Positions 41,905-46,911 of a DNA stretch of 46,911 bases are shown in pieces. This DNA comes from Ruminococcus sp. (GTDB taxonomy: Bacteria > Bacillota > Clostridia > Oscillospirales > Ruminococcaceae), in assembly GCA_015066875.1 (NCBI GenBank), contig SVNM01000007.1, positions 1 through 46,911 on the forward strand, in the 5' to 3' direction. Made by a program: the position numbers and the translations under genes. The notes beneath the pieces are model-generated. The model did not search any database. It was not told the DNA's origin and saw nothing but the letters and a program-made list of their open reading frames with translations. Numbering within the stretch: position 1 is the first letter of the stretch; each line of letters starts with the position of its first letter.

Positions 41905-43200
41905 ATGAGCTTAAAATCATCAACAAAAACAGATGTTAACACAACTGAATTACTTATTTCAATTGACGCTGAAACTTTTGAAAATGCAGTAGAAAAGGCA
42001 TATCAGAGAGCTAAGAAGAATATTCAGCTTCCCGGATTCAGAAAGGGTAAGGTTTCAAGAAAGCTTGCTGAAAAGACTTTCGGTGAGGGCGCTTTCTATG
42101 AGGACGCTATTAACCTTCTTATCGGACCTGAGCTCGATTCAGCTATCAAGGAAAGCAACCTTGAACTCGTTGACAGACCTAACGTAGAAATCGTTTCTAT
42201 CGACAAGGAGAACGGCGTTGAGCTTAAGGCTATCTGTGTTACAAAGCCTGAGATCGAAATCAGCGATTACAAGGGCATCAAGGCTGCAAAGGCTGTAAAG
42301 GAAATCACAGATGAGGATATTGACAAGCAGATCGACATCATCAGAAAGAAGAACGCTCGTATCGTTTCAGTAGACGACAGAGCTGCTCAGCTTAACGATG
42401 AAGTTGTCATTGATTTTGAAGGCTTCTTTGGTGACGAAGCATTCGAAGGTGGTAAGGGCGAGGATCACCCCCTTCGTCTCGGTAGCGGTCAGTTTATTCC
42501 CGGATTTGAGGATCAGGTTGTAGGTCACAATATCGGCGATGAGTTTGATGTTAATGTTACATTCCCTGAGAACTATCAGATGACTGATTACGCTGGTAAG
42601 GAAGCTGTATTCAAGTGTAAGCTCAAGGCTATCAGCTATGAGGAGCTTCCTGAGATCAACGATGATCTCGTAAAGGATGCTACTGAGTTTGATACAGTAG
42701 ATGAGTACAAGGCTGATATCAGAACAAAGCTTGAAGATGCAGCTGTAAAGCAGGCTGACAATGCTTTTGAGAATGCAGTTCTCAACGAACTCATTGCAAA
42801 GGTTGATTCACCTATCCCTAACTGTATGTTTGAGCAGAGAATCGATGCTATTATGCGTACATTTGAGCAGCAGCTCAAGCAGCAGGGTATGGACCTCAAT
42901 ATCTACTTCCAGTACACAGGTATGGATATGGATTCATTCAGAGAGACATACAGAGACAGAGCTGAAAATGAAGTTAAGCTTCGTCTTGCTCTTGAAAAGA
43001 TTGCAGAGCTTGAAAATATTGAAATTTCAGATGAAGAAATCAATAACTCACTTGCAGAGCTTGCAGCATCAAACAATATGGACGTTGAGACAATTAAGAG
43101 CTTTATTCCTTATAATGAGTATGTTCTTGACCTCAGAGTTCAGAAGGCTGTAGAGCTTGTTAAGGAAAATGCAGTTGTTGACAATTCATCAGCAGAATAA
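41905..43200 (+). CDS. tig: Trigger factor
   Basis: This encodes 431 residues of the ribosome-associated chaperone and prolyl isomerase. The ribosome-docking loop GFRKGK lies at about 45-50. An FKBP-type domain occupies about 155-245, including VVIDFEGFFGDEAFEGG and a PGFEDQVVGH block. The C-terminal helical arms follow. GGAGG lies 11 nt before ATG. It stands before clpP and clpX, with a terminator-like hairpin between them. Confidence 0.95.
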   Translation: MSLKSSTKTDVNTTELLISIDAETFENAVEKAYQRAKKNIQLPGFRKGKVSRKLAEKTFGEGAFYEDAINLLIGPELDSAIKESNLELVDRPNVEIVSIDKENGVELKAICVTKPEIEISDYKGIKAAKAVKEITDEDIDKQIDIIRKKNARIVSVDDRAAQLNDEVVIDFEGFFGDEAFEGGKGEDHPLRLGSGQFIPGFEDQVVGHNIGDEFDVNVTFPENYQMTDYAGKEAVFKCKLKAISYEELPEINDDLVKDATEFDTVDEYKADIRTKLEDAAVKQADNAFENAVLNELIAKVDSPIPNCMFEQRIDAIMRTFEQQLKQQGMDLNIYFQYTGMDMDSFRETYRDRAENEVKLRLALEKIAELENIEISDEEINNSLAELAASNNMDVETIKSFIPYNEYVLDLRVQKAVELVKENAVVDNSSAE

Positions 43201-43260
43201 AAGCCTGAATAATTCCGAATAATTTCTATATCGGACAATATTCGACACATATAATCATAT

Positions 43261-43297
43261 TGTCCCACAAATAAAACTGTGGGACATATGTTTTTAA
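43261..43297 (+). terminator. Terminator-like hairpin between tig and clpP
   Basis: TGTCCCACA (43261-43269) pairs perfectly with TGTGGGACA (43278-43286), with an 8-nt loop and then TATGTTTTT. It probably terminates most tig transcripts. No good separate clpP promoter was identified in 43201-43314, so some read-through is likely. Confidence 0.75.
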
Positions 43298-43314
43298 AGA
43301 AAGGAAGATAAATT

Positions 43315-43905
43315 ATGAGCAGTTTAGTTCCATATGTAGTTGAACAGACAAGCAGAGGTGAAAGAACTTATGATATTTATTCACGTCTGCTTAATGACAG
43401 AATTATTATGCTTTCAGATCAGGTAAACGATGTTACTGCAAGCCTTGTTGTTGCACAGCTTCTTTATCTTGAAAGCCAGGACAGCGAAAAGGACATTTCA
43501 CTGTACATCAATAGTCCCGGTGGCTCGATAACTTCAGGTATGGCTATTTATGATACAATGCAGTATATCAAGTGTGATGTATCAACGATCTGCATAGGAA
43601 TGGCTGCTTCAATGGGCGCATTTCTTCTTGCTGCCGGAACAAAAGGTAAGAGATTTGCTCTTCCTAACAGTGAAATTATGATTCACCAGCCTCTTATCTC
43701 AGGCGGACTTTCAGGTCAGTGTACCGATATTAAAATTCATTCAGATCACCTTTTGAGAACTCGTCAGAAGATGAATGAAATGCTTGCAGAAAATACAGGT
43801 AAATCAATCGAGCAGATCAGCATTGATACTGAGCGTGATAATTATATGTCTGCACAGGAAGCTCTTGATTACGGTATCATTGATAAGGTAATTGCAAAAA
43901 GGTAG
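43315..43905 (+). CDS. clpP: ATP-dependent Clp protease proteolytic subunit
   Basis: This encodes 196 residues. The catalytic triad is Ser99 (AASMGAF), His124 (MIHQPL) and Asp175 (TERDNYMS). [19 protein letters not shown] is the conserved substrate-groove block. ClpP forms a 14-mer that degrades proteins unfolded by ClpX, which is encoded directly downstream. AAAGGAAG precedes ATG. Confidence 0.97.
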   Translation: MSSLVPYVVEQTSRGERTYDIYSRLLNDRIIMLSDQVNDVTASLVVAQLLYLESQDSEKDISLYINSPGGSITSGMAIYDTMQYIKCDVSTICIGMAASMGAFLLAAGTKGKRFALPNSEIMIHQPLISGGLSGQCTDIKIHSDHLLRTRQKMNEMLAENTGKSIEQISIDTERDNYMSAQEALDYGIIDKVIAKR

Positions 43906-43915
43906 GGAGAAATAA

Positions 43916-45190
43916 ATGTCTGATAATTTTAAATCCTGTAGCTTTTGCGGAAAAGGAGAAAACAAGGTTCATAGTATGTTTTCAGCCGGATCATCAAATA
44001 TCTGTGATGAGTGTGTCTGCTATTGCTATGAAATGATTTTTGGTCCCGGAATAGCCAAAGCAAAACGAAAGGAAGCAAAACCCGATAAGGAAAAGTCAGT
44101 TTCTTCTATCAAACTTTTAAAGCCTGTAGAGATCAAGAATTTTCTTGACGAATATGTAATCGGTCAGGAAGATGCAAAAATATCTCTTGCAGTTGCTGTT
44201 TATAATCACTACAAAAGAATTCTCAGCCAGCAGGAAGAGGACGATAACGATGATGTAGAGCTCCAGAAGAGTAATGTACTTCTTCTCGGACCTACAGGTG
44301 TGGGAAAGACTTTCCTTGCTCAGACTCTTGCAAAGCTTCTTAATGTTCCTTTTGCTATTGCAGATGCTACAACAATTACTGAAGCGGGATATGTAGGTGA
44401 TGATGTAGAGAACGTTCTTCTCAGATTAATTCAGGCAGCAGATTTTGACATCAAGGCTGCTGAACGCGGAATCATTTACATTGACGAAATCGATAAGATT
44501 GCCCGTAAGTCTGAGAATACATCTCTTACGAGAGACGTAAGCGGTGAGGGTGTACAGCAGGCTCTTCTTAAGATAATCGAGGGAACTGTATCGAACGTAC
44601 CTCCTCAGGGTGGTAGAAAGCACCCTAATCAGGAAACAATACAGATTAACACAAAGAATATCCTGTTTATCTGTGGCGGAGCATTTGACGGCTTAGAGAA
44701 GAATATTCAGAAGCGTATCGGAAAGGCTCCTATCGGATTTGGCGGAGAAATCAAGTCACATAAAGAAGAAAAAAACAATATCTTCAAGAAGGTAATTCCG
44801 AAGGATCTTATTAAATTTGGTATGGTTCCTGAATTTGTAGGACGTCTTCCTGTTCTCACAGTGCTTGAAGAACTTGATGAGGATTCACTTGTGCGTATTC
44901 TTACAGAGCCTAAAAATGCTCTTATCAAGCAATATAAGAAGCTTTTTGCTTATGATGATATTGAGCTTGAGGTTGAAGACGACGCTTTGATAGAAATTGC
45001 AAAGAAGGCTATAGCACAGAAAACAGGTGCAAGAGGATTAAGATCAATTCTTGAAAGTCTGCTTATGAAAACAATGTATAAGGTTCCATCTGACGGTTCT
45101 ATAGCAAAGGTTACAATAACTGCAGAGTGCGTAACTGATAATAAAGAGCCTGTTCTTACTAACAGAAGAAACAAAGTTGTTACTATATAA
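43916..45190 (+). CDS. clpX: ATP-dependent unfoldase ClpX
   Basis: This encodes 424 residues. The N-terminal zinc finger uses Cys8, Cys11, Cys30 and Cys33 and binds substrates and adaptors. The AAA+ core has Walker A GPTGVGKT at about 125-132 and Walker [12 protein letters not shown] near 188. The pore motif GYVGDD is present, as is the IGF loop (KAPIGFGGE), which docks on ClpP. GGGAGA precedes ATG. It is last in the tig-clpP-clpX run; lonA and ysxC, which often follow in Bacilli, are absent. Confidence 0.97.
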   Translation: MSDNFKSCSFCGKGENKVHSMFSAGSSNICDECVCYCYEMIFGPGIAKAKRKEAKPDKEKSVSSIKLLKPVEIKNFLDEYVIGQEDAKISLAVAVYNHYKRILSQQEEDDNDDVELQKSNVLLLGPTGVGKTFLAQTLAKLLNVPFAIADATTITEAGYVGDDVENVLLRLIQAADFDIKAAERGIIYIDEIDKIARKSENTSLTRDVSGEGVQQALLKIIEGTVSNVPPQGGRKHPNQETIQINTKNILFICGGAFDGLEKNIQKRIGKAPIGFGGEIKSHKEEKNNIFKKVIPKDLIKFGMVPEFVGRLPVLTVLEELDEDSLVRILTEPKNALIKQYKKLFAYDDIELEVEDDALIEIAKKAIAQKTGARGLRSILESLLMKTMYKVPSDGSIAKVTITAECVTDNKEPVLTNRRNKVVTI

Positions 45191-45193
45191 AAG

Positions 45194-45227
45194 AAAAAGC
45201 TGTTGCAATGCAACAGCTTTTTTTATA
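45194..45227. terminator. Bidirectional terminator, clpX and U32 gene
   Basis: AAAAAGCTGTTGC (45194-45206) pairs with GCAACAGCTTTTT (45210-45222), with a 3-nt loop. T-tracts lie on both strands, between convergent genes. Confidence 0.92.
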
Positions 45228-45232
45228 TCTTA

Positions 45233-46453
45233 TTAAGTTTCACGTCTGATAACAGTACCCTTAGGGAATACCTTATCGCATTTGAAGCTGAAAGCCATCA
45301 TTGCGTGATTTGCTGTTTCAATTGATTCTCCGTTTTCGTTGAAGAGCTCTGAGAGAGTCATCTCTACAGGCATCTGCCCAGGAGAAAGAATTTCTACTGT
45401 ATCTCCTGCAAAGAATCGGTTACGCTGAGTACAATAAACAACACCGTCACGGCACTCTTCAACAACAGCTACTACATCATAATTTCTGATGTATCCGCTG
45501 TTTTCGTAATACTGAGATTCTTCAGGAGTTCCGAAGAAAAATCCATTTGAGTATTTTCTGTGGCTGACTTTGTAAACTTCATCGTGAATCCACTGAGGAA
45601 GAACAAAGTTATCCTTTGACTTGTAATAATGATCAACAGCCATACGATATGCATTTGTAACAACAGCCACATAGTAAGCAGACTTAGCGCGTCCCTCAAT
45701 TTTCAGGCTTGTAACACCTGCATCAGCAAGCTTGTCAATGTGGTCGATCATACAAAGGTCCTTGGCATTAAGTATATATGTGCCTTTTTCGTCCTCAAAA
45801 ACAGGAAAGTACTCACCGGGACGCTTTTCTTCCATAAGGTGATAACCCCATCTGCAAGGCTGAGCACATTCTCCATGATTTGCATCGCGATTAACAAGGT
45901 ACTGTGAAAGAAGGCATCTTCCTGAGAATGAAACACACATAGCTCCGTGAACAAAAGCCTCGATATCCATATCAGGACTTGTTTTTGCACGGATTTCAGC
46001 TATTTCGTCAAGAGAAAGCTCTCTTGCGAGGACAATTCTCTTAGCTCCCATATTGTAGAGCTCCTGTGCTGTTACATAATTCACAATACCTGTCTGGGTT
46101 GAAATGTGGATTTCCATATCGGGAGCATATTTCTTAATAAGAGAAAGCAGACCGATATCTGCAACAATCATAGCGTCAACCTTAGCGTCTACAGCCTCTT
46201 TAACAAACTGTTCAAACTGAGGTATTTCGTTGTTTCGGGGAAGTACATTACAGGTAAGATACACCTTGACATTTTTTGCATGAGCTGTTTCAACAGCATT
46301 AACGAGCTGTTGAAACTCAAAATTCATCGGTGAAGCTCGCATACCGAACTGTTTTCTTCCGAGGTAAATAGCGTCTGCTCCGTAATTCAGAGCAGAATAA
46401 AATCGCTCTTCATCGCCGGCGGGAGCAAGCACTTCAAGTTGATTCATAGACAT
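45233..46453 (-). CDS. trhP: U32 family protein, tRNA-hydroxylation type
   Basis: This encodes 406 residues of the U32 (formerly peptidase) family. LEVLAPAGDEERFYSALNYGADAIYLG is the N-terminal block of a TIM-barrel-like domain. The signature EAFVHGAMCVSFSGRCLLS is followed by GECAQPCRW, whose Cys residues probably bind an iron-sulfur cluster. A beta-rich C-terminal domain follows. Relatives TrhP/YegQ and B. subtilis YrrO make 5-hydroxyuridine in tRNA; the assignment rests on family and on the yrr-like order after mltG. The ATG overlaps the mltG stop, with GGAGGAA just upstream. Confidence 0.88.
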   Translation of the reverse strand: MSMNQLEVLAPAGDEERFYSALNYGADAIYLGRKQFGMRASPMNFEFQQLVNAVETAHAKNVKVYLTCNVLPRNNEIPQFEQFVKEAVDAKVDAMIVADIGLLSLIKKYAPDMEIHISTQTGIVNYVTAQELYNMGAKRIVLARELSLDEIAEIRAKTSPDMDIEAFVHGAMCVSFSGRCLLSQYLVNRDANHGECAQPCRWGYHLMEEKRPGEYFPVFEDEKGTYILNAKDLCMIDHIDKLADAGVTSLKIEGRAKSAYYVAVVTNAYRMAVDHYYKSKDNFVLPQWIHDEVYKVSHRKYSNGFFFGTPEESQYYENSGYIRNYDVVAVVEECRDGVVYCTQRNRFFAGDTVEILSPGQMPVEMTLSELFNENGESIETANHAMMAFSFKCDKVFPKGTVIRRET

Positions 46454-46899
46454 TATTCCTCCTGTCCGGCAGTAGCCTCATATGCTTCATATTCCGCCTT
46501 AACCTCGGCAAGGTTATTGTTATGCTCTTCAAGAGTTTTAGCATAGCGAATCTGACCTGTATAGATGTTAGCATTAAAGTAGAAATACTCACTGGGATAA
46601 GCTTCAAGAACAGCGTCAATAGCCTCAATACCGGGATTGCATATAGGTCCGGGAGGAAGTCCTGCGCCTTCGTATGTATTATATGCATCGACGATAACCT
46701 GGTCATAAACCTGCATATTAGGCTTGATAACGTTTTCAGCATATTTTTTTGTAGGGTCAGACTGTAGTTTTGGGAACACATCTGCATTATTGATTCTGTT
46801 CCAGAAAACAGAAGCTACAAGAGTCATAGACTCGCTTGTTGCAGCCTCTTGCTGAACAATTGAAGCAAAGGTGATAAGCTGATCAAGGTTAAGGTTAAG
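46453..46899 (-). CDS. mltG: Endolytic transglycosylase MltG, 5' truncated
   Basis: Only the C-terminal 148 or so residues are present. The catalytic Glu lies in ITFASIVQQEA, encoded at 46846-46848. It is followed by VASVFWNRI, LQSDPT, YNTYEGAGLPPGPICNPG and FYFNANI, all diagnostic of MltG, which cleaves nascent peptidoglycan strands at the membrane. The membrane anchor and LysM-like part lie outside the window. An internal ATG at 46827 is not the start, since the essential Glu lies before it. Bases beyond 46899 are adapter sequence and should not be translated. It is cotranscribed with the U32 gene. Confidence 0.93.
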   Translation of the reverse strand, partial: LNLNLDQLITFASIVQQEAATSESMTLVASVFWNRINNADVFPKLQSDPTKKYAENVIKPNMQVYDQVIVDAYNTYEGAGLPPGPICNPGIEAIDAVLEAYPSEYFYFNANIYTGQIRYAKTLEEHNNNLAEVKAEYEAYEATAGQEE

Positions 46900-46911
46900 A
46901 GATCGGAAGAG
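46900..46911. other. Illumina adapter sequence at the contig end
   Basis: The last 12 bases, AGATCGGAAGAG, equal the start of the standard Illumina TruSeq adapter. They are not genomic and interrupt mltG at a codon boundary only by chance. Confidence 0.9.

Noticed and set aside
46434-46787. 117-residue minus-strand frame at the mltG end
   Set aside because: It is a shifted frame over mltG. The MltG motifs lie in the other minus-strand frame.

Overview
The window reads as the end of a metagenomic or draft-genome contig from an anaerobic Gram-positive gut or rumen Clostridium relative, most likely Ruminococcus or a close Oscillospiraceae member. The basis is two secreted proteins that end in type I dockerin modules, AT-rich DNA with near-consensus SigA promoters (TTGACA, 17 nt, TATAAT), strong Shine-Dalgarno sites, a tRNA-Val T-box, and Firmicutes gene orders such as rplS-lepB-rbgA-rnhB-yraN and tig-clpP-clpX. 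Position 1 lies inside a gene. The right end is an mltG gene cut by 12 bases identical to the start of the Illumina adapter.

Layout. 1-4.1 kb: a truncated gene, an RsiV-like lipoprotein and a dockerin protein with a predicted beta-helix. 4.2-10.2 kb: a Ca2+ P-type ATPase, a MarR regulator, a small ferredoxin-thioredoxin-reductase-like protein, and the copper pair copZ-copA. 10.3-12.6 kb: a HAD phosphatase and a PPi-type phosphofructokinase with an unusual leader. 12.6-18.1 kb: a Val T-box, then valS, a Dabb protein, an SDR and folC. 18.2-19.6 kb: gdhA. 19.6-23.0 kb (minus strand): a three-gene operon of small proteins plus a duplicated-domain dockerin protein, and an S1-domain protein with a hypothetical upstream gene. 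23.1-27.6 kb: DUF951-prfA-tsaC-coaE and an M18 aminopeptidase. 27.7-32.5 kb (minus strand): an HtrA protease, an LTA-synthase-like membrane phosphotransferase with a hot-dog thioesterase, and an SDR. 32.6-35.8 kb: DUF896, cdd and a radical SAM/DUF2344 pair. 35.8-41.8 kb: a ribosomal-protein leader, rplS, two signal peptidases, rbgA, rnhB, yraN, thrC and a metallophosphoesterase. 41.9-45.2 kb: tig, clpP and clpX. 45.2 kb to the end (minus strand): a U32 tRNA-hydroxylation-type protein and truncated mltG.

Most genes are core housekeeping. I saw no rRNA, tRNA, CRISPR array, transposase or prophage. The least expected signals are in RNA. First, a 53-nt hairpin lies exactly between a purine-rich Shine-Dalgarno and the phosphofructokinase start codon; folding it would restore normal SD spacing. 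Second, two extra hairpins sit between the valS T-box terminator and the valS ribosome binding site, with segments complementary over 7 nt. The dockerin operon at 19.6-21.6 kb, with two unrecognised small proteins, is the best candidate for poorly described protein biology. All of these are inferences from sequence alone.
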